From Aspidapion aeneum (Eukaryota; Arthropoda; Insecta; Coleoptera; Brentidae), in contig OY755045.1 of the NCBI GenBank assembly GCA_963576565.1, positions 186,001-250,000 of the forward strand: DNA of 64,000 bases, written 5' to 3'. The position numbers were made by a program, and so were the translations under genes. Under the pieces are notes generated by a model. It was not told the DNA's origin. It saw only the letters and a program-made list of their open reading frames with translations, and did not search any database. Below are positions 43,459-55,720 of the stretch, in pieces (within the stretch, counting starts at the first letter, position 1; each line of letters begins with the position of its first letter).

Positions 43459-45750
43459 GTGTTACGCTGTGTATAATGAATTAAATCAAAGGCAGTAGAG
43501 AGTGCAATATAATGTGAATAGGTGTAGATATCCTAGATGGCAATAGGAGACATGAGACATATGCACGTGTCTATTTATCAACATGTAATTTGTAATTTTA
43601 CCGCCATGGCCACGTCCTGCTACGTGATTGCAGGGCCACTTGGGGCACAAAGAGGCGCTGTTTGCTACCCTCACAGGACACATACACAGAAAAAATTATA
43701 TCAAATTAAGTCAAATTGCATCCCTCATTATAAAATACATTTTATTTATTTCGTTCCAAAAAATCATATAGGTAAGGTTTCTTGCATGAAAATATTTTGT
43801 TTCTCCTTTCGAGTTTTGCATGTCTTTTGATTTAGTCTTTATAAGTATTATTATTGTTATTATCATTTTATCATCTCATTGTTATATGTAATTTTATTCG
43901 ACTACATTAAACTTATAACTAAATTTCAAACAATTACAGACTACCTATTATACTTAAACTATTGTTTCAAGTCAAGAAAAATACTTGTTTTGATTTGAGA
44001 AAAATATTATCTTGTTTGTGAAAATTCTTATTGTTTTTTTTTTAAATAAAAACAATATAGCTCTTCGATTGAGAAAATATTGGGTGTTATTAAAAGAATT
44101 TGAGTAATAACTTGATTTGAGAAACAGTTTTTTGTTTTGAAATACTGAGTTTTATTTTAAAACTAGATATCAAGAAAAATACTTCAGTGAGTGGTTTGAG
44201 TGAAGATAAATATTTTCAAGAAAATATGTTTTCTAGATTTGATATATGTATATTTTTTTCTATGTACACATACATACTGAAGCACAACAGGACAAATATC
44301 TGGAGGTTAATTACCCCAATCAAAACAGCAATTATCGTATCAAAGGCTCTCTAATTTCGAACTCTATTCATCTGAGACAAGACACAGCAATCTGGAACAA
44401 GGATTTAATTTGATAAAAATCCAAATTTTTAATATTACATTTTAAACATAAGCAATTTTACATACAAATACACCAAACCTACCCCTACTATTATAGTTGC
44501 GTTCCCGCTGATAGTTTTATATATTTTTGGGCTTAGAATTTTTCGTTATTTTTTTTTGTTCCTAAATTACTAAAACACTTGACAAGTCTAGTCTATAGTC
44601 TAACAAAAACTCATTTTTCCTTTAACCCTTGCTTCCATGCATTTTCGATAATTTACCCCACCATGGAACCAAGGACAAGATGTCGAGATGATCCGAGCAA
44701 CTCAGTTCGTACAACTCAACGAAAGCAAACACGTCGCGGTTACAACGAACGCCAATATCACAAAACACCGCTGTGTTGACCTACTGCTGTTTACATACAG
44801 GGTGGGCCACTGAAAACTTACAATGGTTAGAATTTCTAAAGCAAAAATGCCGTTTTTATAAAATCAAGGGCGAATAAAAATGACGTATTTTTCAAACAAC
44901 CGAACCGAACCGAACCTTCACTTACTTCAAAATCTTAAATGGCAATACCCCACTTGTAGCACCTCTTTGGAAAGCTTACAAAAAATGCTAAACGCTGATC
45001 ATAAAAGTTTTATGGTAAAAATTAATTTAAAAAAAAAACTCATTGTCAGCATAAATAACAAAGGGGATTGAAGCGACCCAGCGAAATTCAAATAAAGTAT
45101 TTTTCAAACCACCAGTGACCCACCCCTCAAGCACGACCACCACACTGACTGTAGATCTTGAATAGAACTACTTGTGGTTAAAACCACAATTATTTTCTGT
45201 CTAATTACTGATTTGGCCCATTTTGTATTCGCCTCATAACTACTAAATCTCACGATATAATTGGACGACAATATTCGTCACGAGGGGGTGACATATTTTC
45301 TTTGATCATTATAGGATAATTGTTCAATTATTATCATATGTATGTTTGTTCATCTGTATGTGTGTCTTGATAAGTTTATATCTTGTTAATTATTTATGGC
45401 CATTTATTGTGACTAATTATTATGTAAGTTTGGTTCGGTTATTTAAATTGGCAAAGCTGTTTTTTTTTTGTAAAGATAGTAAAAAAAATTGTTAAACATA
45501 GTAATAAATAAATGGATGGAGTTTTTTGTAAATATTTCAGAAACGAAAGAAAAAGTTAGCATATTTTACATTTTGAAACTGTCAAAATGCTAATGGATTT
45601 TTAGCAAAATCGATTCAGTTCCTTACAGTGTTGAACACTATTTTACCTGAAAATTTCATGAAAATCGATTCAATGGTTTGGCAGCTATCGTGGGCCGGAC
45701 GTACACACACACCATCACACACACACACACAATTTTTTTTGTTGCAAATT
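43459..45750. other. Unannotated sequence with low-complexity and repeat fragments
   Basis: 43950-44250 has many 'ttgatttgagaaa' variants. 44798 begins 'tacagggtgggcc', resembling the end of the palindrome at 62240, but no partner end was found. 45540-45735 is related to the right arm of the palindrome at 34885-35840 and ends in a (ca)n tract. Short ORFs (43537-43830, 44579-44779) are not supported. Confidence 0.45.
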
Positions 45751-46012
45751 ATTGCAATAAGGCCAGGCAATAATACTGACGGGCACTATTCTGACAGTTT
45801 TCCATTAAAAATGAATGATCATCTTTCAAAATTGACATACCAAAGTGGAATTTATAAATAGAGTCGTTTATTTTTCATTAATAGTGGCGACACTATTAAT
45901 TCCGGGTCTTATAATACACAAAGGTCTAATTTTGAATGAAGACAGCTGTTTTTATAATGCGAAACTGTCAGAATAGTGCCCGGCACAATTAGTACCTGGC
46001 TTCATTGCAATA
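45751..46012. mobile_element. MITE with ~48-bp inverted ends (family M1, copy 1)
   Basis: Left 'attgcaataaggccaggcaa' ... 'gggcactattctgacagttt' and right end are inverted copies with a few differences. 'attaattccggg', 'cttataatacacaaaggtct' and 'gaagacagctgtt' lie in the centre, shared with the second copy at 60755-61985. No ORF. Confidence 0.82.
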
Positions 46013-46530
46013 CGTCTCTCATAAACAGTTGTTATAAAATATAGAATGTCTGAATGGCTGATTATTTTTACGTCAAAAATTTGGATATGTTTTCTTTCAA
46101 AAAATGAGATGGGTTCTTAAGTTCGTAATATAATATAATATATAGCTCTCAAAATTCAATTTTTTCCGAAAAAATAATATTCTTATGTAAACTTAATTTT
46201 CTTTAGTATACTTAAAGGATCCCCGGAAAAGCATTACAGTCCCCTACGCTGCTTGTCTTATCTCCATCAAGCGTATAAAGGCCTTCAAATGAAAATCTAT
46301 GAAAAGGCAAAAGTTTTTTGGGGGAAAACTTTTAAGAGCAAGATTTTTATTTTCTACGTTTCTATATTTTTTTTTATGCAACTTATAGTAAGCTTCAAAA
46401 TAAAACAAAAGAAATTAAAATTAAATAAACAAAAAATTGTATGTGCTTAAAACCACACGCCAGAAGTGTGAACTTCAACAAGGCGAAATTAATAATACTG
46501 GCCCATAACATATTCTGCAAAGCGGACCGG

Positions 46531-46686
46531 ATGGAACTCTTCTATGTACTGGCCTTCATCTGCATCATCATATCGCTCGCTGAATGTTTGTCACAGTTAG
46601 TCGACTCGAGCCGATTTCACCCGAATGAGCGTTACATAGCCGAGCCTGACGGCTCAGTTCAATTCACTACCCACAAAAACTGCTGA
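46531..46686 (+). CDS. Putative short secreted peptide (51 codons), unrecognised
   Basis: Starting at ATG 46531 the product begins MELFYVLAFICIIISLAEC, a typical signal peptide (short N-region, ~14-residue hydrophobic core), followed by a polar stretch LVDSSRFHPNERYIAEPDG and a stop at 46686. An in-frame upstream ATG (46441) would bury the signal, and splice-acceptor-like 'ttctgcaaag' precedes 46522, so the inner ATG is preferred. One base out of frame, sequence continues open to 46758 (TAERALRSLHF, SAPRRSILAG, stop), so a one-base indel may have cut a ~75-residue protein. AATAAA overlaps that second stop, as expected for a transcript end. The segment is GC-richer than its surroundings. No family recognised; it may be a gene, an exon or a retrocopy. 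Confidence 0.35.
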   Translation: MELFYVLAFICIIISLAECLSQLVDSSRFHPNERYIAEPDGSVQFTTHKNC

Positions 46687-46759
46687 ACGCGCCTTAAGAA
46701 GTTTACACTTCAAAAACTCTGCCCCACGAAGATCCATATTGGCAGGATAAATAAAAGTT

Positions 46760-47454
46760 TGACATTATTTTGCTGATTTTTTATTTTATTCGAAAATAGA
46801 GATGCGTCTGTGCAAGTCTGTTTTAGCTTTACAGGTCTGCAGCTACTTGATATGAAATAGTATTACTTTTTCAAAATAATGAGTTTTTAACATAGAAGGG
46901 AAAAAAACCAAAGAACATATTGAAAAAACTTTCGAAATTAGAAAATCAATAAAGAAAGCAGAAAGAACAAATGTCAAAAAAATTGATAGATTATGGACAA
47001 ATAATATTTATATTTTAGGACCGAAACTTTTCAAATTTTAAATATTATATTCGTTATATTATTTTATTTTTTTATTAGATTAGATATTTAGATTAGATTT
47101 GCTAAAAATACAATGTAATCTAAAAAAGTTATTTGTCTTCTTGTGTTTGTTACTTTGCTCTTAAGGAAGTGAGAAGTGAACGCAAAGATTTATTATGGTT
47201 CCGAATCCAATAAGAATTAGTTAAAAGGGTGTAAATTGATATTTTCGACCGCAAAAACAGCGATAAAGGGCGTTGCAAACGTTTTGCCACACATTTCCAA
47301 ACAATTATTATGAAATACTGTTATTACTATTTATGAAACCGACAAATTTATGTTAAAGTTTAAAACATTTTAAAGGCACAGAGATCTAACATACTGTTAC
47401 ATTAATTTTTCAAAGAACCACAACGTTTGTTAAATTAAGTTTAGATTATGTGAC
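46760..47454. other. Unannotated AT-rich sequence
   Basis: No recognised feature between the short ORF and the next RTE copy. Confidence 0.45.
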
Positions 47455-48432
47455 AATTATAGAGGTATTTCTGTGACTAGTACGCTAAGCAGAATATACG
47501 GTAAAATAATAAGAAATAAAGTGGAGAGCGATTATAAAGACATGGAGGCAGAAGAACAAGCCGGTTTCAGGGCGGGTAGATCGACTTTAGATCCTCTCTT
47601 TTGTATTACCCAAGTTATTGAAAAGAAAATGGCATACGGACGAGAGCTGCATCTGCTTTACGTCGATTTGCAGAAGGCATATGATAGTATACCACTAAAT
47701 CTACTTTGGAAAGCGTTGGAAAACACAAACATAAGCGTACAACTAATTAAGGCCATCAAAGAGTTGTACCGCAATAGTAAGGCAAAAGTTAAAATAAAAG
47801 CAAAACTAATCAAAGGCTTTCAAGTAAATAAAGGTGTGGAAGAAAAAATGCCAAAACATGGGAATTCCGTTGGACGAAACCACCTTGTATACTTTATGTT
47901 TCGATGATCAGATAGTAGTGGCTCAGGATTATAACGACCTCGAATATATGACACGAAAACTAATAGAAGAGTACAATAAGTGGGGACTAGAGGTTAATCT
48001 CAATAATACAGATTATATGTGTATCGGTAGAATGAAATAGGATCTAATCTTAAATACCGGCCAGCGAATTCAGTCATGTGATGAGTATAAATACTTAGGT
48101 CTAAAAATTACAGCTGACTAGACACTAGACAAAGCTATAAAAGATCGAAACGTACAAGGAAGAAAAGCAATAACTTTATTAAATGGAATAATTTGGGACC
48201 AAAGTATATCAAAACATAACAAAAAGCTTATATATAACACCATTGTAAAAAGTATTATTACATACAGCTCAGAAGTATGGCCAATCAAGGATAGAACAGA
48301 AAAAATGCATTCCGCTACGAAGATGGACTATTGGAGAAGAGCAGCAGGGAAATCAAAAAGAGTTACTAATCAAAGAATAAGAGAAATTATGACAGTGGGT
48401 TAACGTACTTTAGTGGATGATATAAGAACAAT
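47455..48432 (+). pseudogene. RTE-like retrotransposon copy, heavily damaged
   Basis: Encodes DNYRGI-like start, EEQAGFRAGRST, LLYVDLQKAYDS, then an internal deletion between FQVNKG and the 'tggaagaaaaaatgcc' segment that removes motif B (QGCCISPTLF). The FADD box has lost its Ala codon (CFDDQIVV). Stops follow in GRMK, in KITAD and in VGxRTLVDD. The copy ends at about 48432, after DDIRT, without the usual 3' terminus, so it was also cut at the 3' side. Product non-functional. Confidence 0.9.
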
Positions 48433-49314
48433 ATAATATCAAAGGTAAACCGAGGACTTGGGAAGTAAACAAAGGTGTTGGTTACTGGATTAGTTTTGAG
48501 CCTGAAACGAACAAATTATTTTCTTCGAATTTTGTGTAAAGAAAAATGAAGCGGGCTAAAAAAAATAACGACTGGTATGTCTCAAAAATATTATTTTATA
48601 AGAACATACTAAAAAACAGTAGGAAAAATGCCTTAGTTTTCAAAAAATTAATAAAATATTAGTTGTTCATATCATATCTAACAAGCCACAGGCCGTAGAA
48701 AAGGACACTCATCGTATCGCAAGATAAAGCTTGCTTTACGATTAGTGTCCTTACAAAGAATGGGGTCTAGATATTGATCTCCGTATTGCATGTCATTTGT
48801 TTCGGTTCGTTTGTTTTAGTTTTAGTTTACTAGGTGGATTTTTGACACGTTTTTGCTTTATACTGTTTAGTCTATAACATGACGCTCGATAATATTATTG
48901 TAGTGATTTAAATTCCACAAATGAGAAATTTTCATTTCATCCCATGCACACATGTGTGTATCTGTATGTTGGCAAATAGTCGCACTATTTATTTTGTTAA
49001 ATAAAATAGTAGCGTCAAAAACGTGTCATATATTCTGCAGAGCCAAAATTAAACATTAATTTTCGGGCAAATAACACGGAGACCCATGTATCTGCCAAAG
49101 TTAATTGTAGCTATTCCAGAAACTCAATTTTCCCTTACGACAAAATGTATAATTAAATGAAGTTTTTTTTCGTTTAAATTTTATTTAATTTTTTTAATAT
49201 GTTTTCTTCTAAGTTTTCCACGCTTTTTTACATTAAAAAACCATTTATGCAAAACTGTTGTTCAGCATTTTTTGAAAAAGTGTTTTTACAATATAAATAT
49301 TTTTAATATATTTA

Positions 49315-49318
<4 letters not shown>
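48433..49318. other. Unannotated sequence containing one strong hairpin
   Basis: Apart from the hairpin at 48701-48752, no feature was recognised. Confidence 0.45.
48701..48752. repeat. 52-nt near-perfect hairpin
   Basis: Arms 'aaggacact' + 'atcgta' and 'tacgat' + 'agtgtcctt' pair with one mismatch; after a 2-nt internal loop, gcaag/cttgc pairs around a 6-nt loop. That is about 20 base pairs. It may be the remains of a MITE; it is shorter than usual insect miRNA precursors. Confidence 0.75.

Positions 49319-49351
<33 letters not shown>
49284..49351. repeat. Direct repeat followed by (TA)n microsatellite, left copy
   Basis: 'acaatataaatatttttaat' 'atatttaaacaat' precedes a (ta)n run at 49319-49351. 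The same sequence precedes the (ta)n array at 50383. Confidence 0.8.
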
Positions 49352-49358
<7 letters not shown>

Positions 49359-49948
49359 GGATAATTCTACCAAAAGTGGGCTATATGGATCATTTTTGGT
49401 CTTTAAATAACAGTACAGCACAGTAAATAATTTTGTTTTTTCAAATTTATGTAACTAATTAGGTGTAAGCTAAGAAACATTTATTTTCCCGAATTTTAGG
49501 AATTATTGTATAAAAATTTCAGAGGGATGAGTACCAGAGGAATGAGTTTTTTAATGGTTTTCCAATTTAAATCAAAATCTATTTAGACTACTTAATTTAG
49601 GTTTTATATAAACAAAGTTCCTATACTTATAATTTTAAAACAATCAACAAAAAAATTATACTATTGATATCAGTCGAATATTTACTTACCAGAGGAATGA
49701 TAATTGAAGCGTTCCTTTTTGATTTCTTTGAAAAAAACTAATTTTCTGTCGAAAATAAAAAGATCTATAACTTAAACCAAACTAAAGTTGACATTATCTG
49801 TCACAACTTGTCACCCTCACAAGTAAATTAGATTATTCAGGGCCGTCTCTTTCTCTAGAAATTAACCGGTGGTATTCACAAATATTGTGTTATTAAAAAT
49901 GGAGCACGTTTAAAATTGTAAAATTTTCCGGAGAAGATGTAAATTCGG

Positions 49949-50084
49949 ATTTTCAAAAATATGACTGCAAACTTAAGTTTTATCAATTTTTTGATAAATA
50001 GTTAAGACTTGGTTAAATTTTCAAAAATATGACTGCAAACTTAAGTTTTATCAATTTTTTGATAAATAGTTAAGACTTGGTTAA
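49949..50084. repeat. 68-bp tandem duplication
   Basis: Two identical 68-bp units start 'attttcaaaaatatgactgc' at 49949 and 50017. Perfect identity points to a recent duplication. Confidence 0.95.
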
Positions 50085-50340
50085 ATATTATTTATTAGGA
50101 TATTTTTTTCAATCTGAGTTTTTAATATTTGGTTTGGGACTACACCAGAGGAATGAGGTATTTGCTTTGTAATAAAAAAAAATTATAAACTTGCAATTTT
50201 TTTTATACATTAAACTCAAATGCTCCATAAAGAAAACATTTCCTTTTAAATATTATAACTAAAACTATGCTTCATTTGCAGTCTGTGTTTGAAAAATATG
50301 CATTTCCACTCCACAGCACCATTTTTGTAGAATCATCCTT

Positions 50341-50408
50341 TTACAATATAAATATTTTTAATATATTTAAACAATTTATATCTATATATATATATATATA
50401 TATATATA

Positions 50409-50467
<59 letters not shown>
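50341..50467. repeat. Direct repeat followed by long (TA)n microsatellite
   Basis: Right copy of the repeat at 49284, leading into ~40 ta units (50383-50467) with one 'tc' interruption. The overlapping ORF is just poly-(Ile-Tyr). Confidence 0.9.
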
Positions 50468-50471
<4 letters not shown>

Positions 50472-52266
50472 TTTTTTTTAATTTTAAAAATGTATGTTTT
50501 TTTAGACGATTTAAAATTAAGTGGTATTTACATTGGCCGAGGCCAGCCATTGTATTCTGCTATCAAAACAAAAGCGGGTCCTTTAATTCCGGGAGGGAAA
50601 ATATAATATTTAGTTAAAACATAACGCAGCACACGCAATTAGGACTCCAGGCTCCGAAAACTTTTATTAAAACTGCCCCTACTCTGGACAAATTACATTT
50701 TCACGATTATATCATAATATAGAGCAATTTGTTTCTATCTGATTCGTCATATATGTGTATACAAGGCTTTAAAGAAAATAACTATTAGTACATAATATAG
50801 ATATCGTTAGGTGATCGGTTAATGGATTTTAGAAAAAAGTGACTTTGTAATAGGGCCAGGTCACAGAATTAAAAAAAAAAATAGTTTTTTAGATTAGCAA
50901 CTTTTTTTTGAAAACAAAGTTTTCGAGAACTTCTATTTTAAAAACAATTTTACGAAATTCAACTTCTTTGAAAAACATTTTTTTTATAACAAAATATTTG
51001 TAAAAAACTGTTTAAACTAAAATATTTTTTGAATATAATTAAAAAAAAAATTGTTTTTTGAAAAAAAAGTTTGATAAATTTTTTCGGAAAAAGTAGTTAG
51101 TTATAAAATTGTGCACAATTTTTTTTCAAAAAAAGTCGAGATTTTCTACGAACGCGAACAGTGTTACCTTCCATTGAGTGACGGTGGGGGAGGAGAGGGG
51201 GAGGGGGAACTAAGGAAAAAGGAAAGTGCCAAAAAAATCTTAAAACTTGTGCCGAAGGAATTTTTGAAATCGCTCTAAATTTGTAAAAGGTATAACTACA
51301 ACTATTACTAATAAGGAGGACGGGGAGGAGAGAGGGAGAGGCAGGGGGAGGACTAGTAAAATGGTGTTGGAAAAAAATCTGAAAGCATATGTAGAAAGAA
51401 TTTTTGAAATCGTTCTATATTTGATAAAATTATGTGAGTATGAGAGGAGGGGAGATGGGTGGGAGCAGGGAGGACTACAAAGTAACTACAGCAAATTAGA
51501 CGACATTTGCAATGGGTAATCAAAGAAATTTCAATAAAATCACCTGATATTTAGATAATTGTATGCCTTAAAGCCTACATCATGTGAGAAAATGGCGTCT
51601 GAAGACCGCCGTGTTGATTCCTGTTTAAAAAAATATAGCCTATAGCACCTTCGAGATCAGTAGCAATTTAACGACACCTTTTTTGTCAAAATCGGTTCAG
51701 CCGTTTAGCCTGTAGCGTGACACAAACATACTTATATACAACAATCGAAAAACATTACCCTTCCTTTCACCGTGCTGCAGTTGGGTAAAAAACGGTTTTT
51801 AGAAAAACAATTTATTGAAAAAATTTATCTACAAAGAAGTTTATGAAAACTTTTTTTTTTAACTCATTTCTGACGATAAACAAGTTTTTATAAAACATTT
51901 TTTTCGAACGGAAATTTTTTCGAAATTAATATTTACTTTGTTATATTTTTAGGACGGTATTAATTTTTTCTTGCGCAAATTGCCATAATTTTACTAAGAT
52001 AAATGATGTTTTTTTTTTGAAAAGCGTAGAATCTTATCTTATCCCCTCCTTAAGGATAACTTTAAGCTCTTGTGAGAAAAGATATCTCGACCGAAAATTT
52101 TCGTAAGACGCGACATAGAGGCCCTAATCTAAGCAATATATCTTCTTCAGAATTATACATAATTGACACCTCGGTTCAGGGCCATTGAATGTTTTTTACT
52201 ATCCTCACTTAAGAGAGCTTATCTCTACTCAAAATGTTGGAGCAATAGCATTTAGTCTTCAAAGTT
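50468..52266. other. Unannotated sequence with purine-rich tracts
   Basis: 51181-51215, 51310-51345 and 51440-51470 are G/A-rich (ggggaggag-type) inside loosely repeated ~130-bp units that each contain 'gaatttttgaaatcg'. 51670-51725 holds 'aaaatcggttcagccgttta', a phrase common in dispersed arthropod repeats. No gene. Confidence 0.45.
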
Positions 52267-52746
52267 AAATAAATTGGTAAAAAAATTTTTTTAAGTCACA
52301 AGCTTTTATAAAATGCACTAAAAATAAAAAAATTATTTTCTAACATTTTAATATTATCATAATAATAAAAGCGATGGCCGGCTGATGGAAATTTTGACGA
52401 TGTTAGCACGATAAGATATCCGTATCAAAAAAAATTGCAAGAATCAATCTAGCAGAAAAATGCAGAGGTACCAAACCCACCCAACCCGACCCAAGATACC
52501 ACAGCATTTCTCTGACAGGTATAGCAATGGCATAACATTGCGGCACATCAAACATATCTTTGATGACCTGCTATGTTGAATATTCTTCAAGTGTTTAGAT
52601 CACAAATTTAGATTAACTTATGCTTTGATTTGCGGCCATCGCTTTTATTATTATGATAATATTAGAATGTTAGAAAATTATTTTTTAGTTTTTAGTGCAT
52701 TTTATAAAAGCTTGTGAGTTAGAAATTTTTTTTACCAATTTATTTT
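52267..52746. mobile_element. MITE with ~115-bp inverted ends
   Basis: 52267-52384 and 52625-52746 are inverted copies (aaataaattggtaaaa..., 'cacaagcttttataaaatgc', 'ataataaaagcgatggccg'). The ~240-bp centre has no ORF. No target duplication identified. Confidence 0.85.
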
Positions 52747-53191
52747 CTACTTTTTAGTCTCAGCTATCTACTCTATTAAATGAAAATATTTGTTTAATAA
52801 CAGAACAGAAGAGTTTATTCTAGATTATAATGATATTTTTTCCTTAATGTTGTATTGTCATGGGACCACTATGTGTGTACCAAATTTCATCCAAATCGGA
52901 TAATGGGAAGTGTGTCAAAAACGCTTCACAAGATTTGATAGATAGTTAGCTAGATAGTTAGACAGAACATCTGAAGCTAAATAAAAGCTTGTAAAAAACT
53001 AAACTGTCTTCCTAAGAAAAAAATTAAATTAAAAATAGTGTCGTAACCAGATAAAAAAGTTTTTTTTTGTCTAGTTTTATATATGTGGTTTAGAAATTTG
53101 ATTCGCGTTAATCAAAAGGGCATTTGAGTTTTTTTAAAAAGCACAATGCATTTTTACTAAGACCTACTCCCTTTTTTTACAGAAGACGGAT

Positions 53192-54005
53192 CTGAGGGCA
53201 CGGCAGTGCCTCGCCAAGTTCGCGCGCCGTAACCATCTTTTCTTGAAACATTTCAGCCGATATTTGACCTATCTAAAACTGTACTTCAGAATGAGCTACG
53301 ATTCTCAAACTTTGCACAGTCGTAGATCTCCATGGAGTTAACAACCCCTTCTAGTTTCATGGAATTCCATAAAGTAGTGAAATAGTTACGAAATTTCAAA
53401 AAACGTCGAAATTGCCACTCACTCACTCATGTATAGAACATCAATATTCTACTGTACTTCCAGACATGCTACAAAGCTGAAATTTGGCAGACTGATAGAA
53501 ATTATGACCAGACCCTTGGAAAAAATAAAAAAACGCCAAAATTTTAATTTACTCCCCTCCCCTATACATTTAAAGTTATGTAAAAGTAGCATTGCCCACT
53601 TTCAGAAATGCTAGAGAGTTGAGCTTTGGCAGACTGATAGGAACTATGATAAAACTATAGCAAAAAATTCTAGTTTACTTCCCTCCCCTATAAATGTAAA
53701 GTTAAGTAAAAGTAACATTGCCTACTTCCAGACACGCTAAAGAGCTGAGCTTTGGAAGACCGATAGTAACTATGATAAAGTTATAGAAAAAAATTAAAAC
53801 ACCCCAAAATTCTAATTTACTTCTCTCCCCTATCACAGTAGTGGTTGTAGTAGCAAAGTTTAAAAAAAAACATTTCCAAACTAGTAAGAACCTGTCATTT
53901 TGAAATTTGTATTGGAGAACTTGGCTTTACTTTTATCTCAATTTTTTTAACGGAATACATTTTCGCGTACTTGGTTTTTTTCACATGAAATGTTTGTGTT
54001 ATGAT
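53192..54005 (+). repeat. Dispersed repeat R3, copy 2
   Basis: Full-length relative of 41847-42520, beginning 'ctgagggcacggcagtgcc'. It has three tandem internal units (about 53525-53850) each holding 'ctcccctat' and 'gctgagctttgg'-type segments. Confidence 0.85.
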
Positions 54006-54984
54006 TACTAATGCAGTTCACTGCCCAGCTCTGGATAAGGGTTTGTAAAAAAAACTCTTTAACTTGTAGATTATTGTCGTTATTCTCAAAAACTGAGTTC
54101 GTCTCTAAAAGAGCTTCACAGAATTTCAATAGAACGAGAAGGGAGAGGCGCTATACCTCATGGTTTGACAGGCCCCGGTCGATAAAGTTTTGAGCTGCGG
54201 GATTTGTCTCCTCAAAAAACATCATCAGGTCCCTCTCCACCCACCCGTTTCCAGTGGCGTCTCTTACAGGGAGGACAATGGAACAGTGCCCTCCCAAAAC
54301 TACACAACAAACAGTATTTTTAATTGATTTATTTAAAAAAAGTTAAATCTTTCCTTACGACATATCTAGTTCTTTTTTTTAGTCTGTGGTTAACAAAGAT
54401 TAATTGGATAAACTTTTTTAGGGTAAATAATTACAAGCCGGCAACACCGCGCGGGACAAGGTTTCAATTTTACCCGTTTTTCAGCGGTGTATGGGGTGGA
54501 TGTTCTCGCACGGGACGGGAGGAATGTTTCTTTTACTTGACGTCGGCCATCTTCATCGTGCGAAAACGTTTGTGGCCCTTCCTACGTGTTGCCGGTTCTG
54601 GGTCAGTAGATAAAAGCCTTGCCGGTCGCGTGTCCATTGTTTGTTTTTGTTTATAAATAAAATAGAAATAAATACCGTCGATTATATAATTAACGGTGCA
54701 AATTTAAATACGTAAGTTAATATATGAACTTTGATTACAAATAAAATCCTTAGGGCTACATAGACCGGACCTAACAATTAACCAAATAATGCAGAGGGGT
54801 ATATACCATGTTGAAAACTGGTTGTGCGGTTGTGCAGAACGAAATGCTTTTTTTGCTTTATTTGTCTTATTATGAATTATCCACGAAGTGATCCTGCGTG
54901 GGTGACAAAGGGAATGTGTGATATTAAGCAATTTAGTTAAAAGTTAAAGACAAAGTAAGTAAATAACCACATATAATTTTCTTT

Positions 54985-55190
54985 GCTAGACAAGACTGAT
55001 ATTAGGTGCCAATTGAATAGTGCCTATATGCAAAACCTTACCGAACATAATGAAAATGTGAAAAAAATAGACATATACTTAGTAGGTTAATAGACTGTTT
55101 AAAATTCCTTGGGATTTTTGAGGTTGCTCTACGGGGCCATGATAAGTCTGAAACTGGTGCTAATCCAAGCAGATTGCGCATGTAAAAGAA
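54985..55190 (+). pseudogene. hAT-type transposase fragment, frameshifted
   Basis: Encodes LDKTDIRCQLNSAY, LTEHNENV, a one-base deletion in an A-run, then SRLIDCLKF, GIFEVALRGHDKSETGANP. The 'HN..V..NR..L..LI' and 'ALRGHD(E/K)SE..NPG' motifs mark hAT transposases of the ZMYM/TTF type. The upstream 'gtaagt' ... 'tttgctag' (about 54955-54990) looks like a short intron shared with copy 2. Confidence 0.72.
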
Positions 55191-55281
55191 GGGCGAATAA
55201 ACTTTATCTATATACAAATAAACTAAAAACCATACCAAGTAGCTGCTTGTTTGTAAAATGCTAAAATAAATTGTTTTGAAT

Positions 55282-55604
55282 CTAAGGTACCTTTGGCAAC
55301 ATTTCGGATGTAATTAATCATTTTTCAAGCTTAAGATAGAAATGTTTCTTGAGTCCATAAGTACAACGAGCAGGGGTGAATGTTGATTAAAGAACAATTT
55401 ACTTTAAAATTGTATAAACAAAAAAAATCTTAAGCTTGTTTTTTTATTATAATTTTTTTTAAAAAATTTTTTTTTGTTTCCATTTTAAAGTAAAATGTTC
55501 TTCGATCAACCCTGCTCGCTGTACTTATGGACCCAAGAAACTTTTCTATCTGAGGCTTGAAAAATGGATTAATTAAATCCGAAACGTTGCCAAAGGTACC
55601 TTAG
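55282..55604. mobile_element. Palindromic MITE nested in the hAT-like element
   Basis: ctaaggtacctttggcaac at the left end and its exact reverse complement at the right end; arms of ~130 bp (55282-55412, 55480-55604) match with scattered differences around a poly-T core. Confidence 0.85.
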
Positions 55605-55720
55605 TTTCTTTTTGGTCTGTCCTGTGCCCACGAATACCTACCTGTTTCTATAATAGGACACAAAATGCACACAAATAAAATTGTTTTGGTAAGTTTTTTA
55701 TCTCCGATTTTATGCAATAT

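Noticed and set aside
44579..44779. 66-codon ORF with an arginine-rich tail
   Set aside because: No recognisable family, no copies and no transcript signals.
44798..45130. 'tacagggtgggcc' as a complete copy of the 62240 palindrome family
   Set aside because: Only the terminal bases match and no inverted partner end was found.
50267..50617. 116-codon ORF
   Set aside because: Its centre is poly-(Ile-Tyr) from the (ta)n microsatellite.
54324..54656. 110-codon ORF in a GC-richer stretch
   Set aside because: It starts in AT-rich flank, has no domain and lies inside a hAT-like element; GC content alone is not enough.
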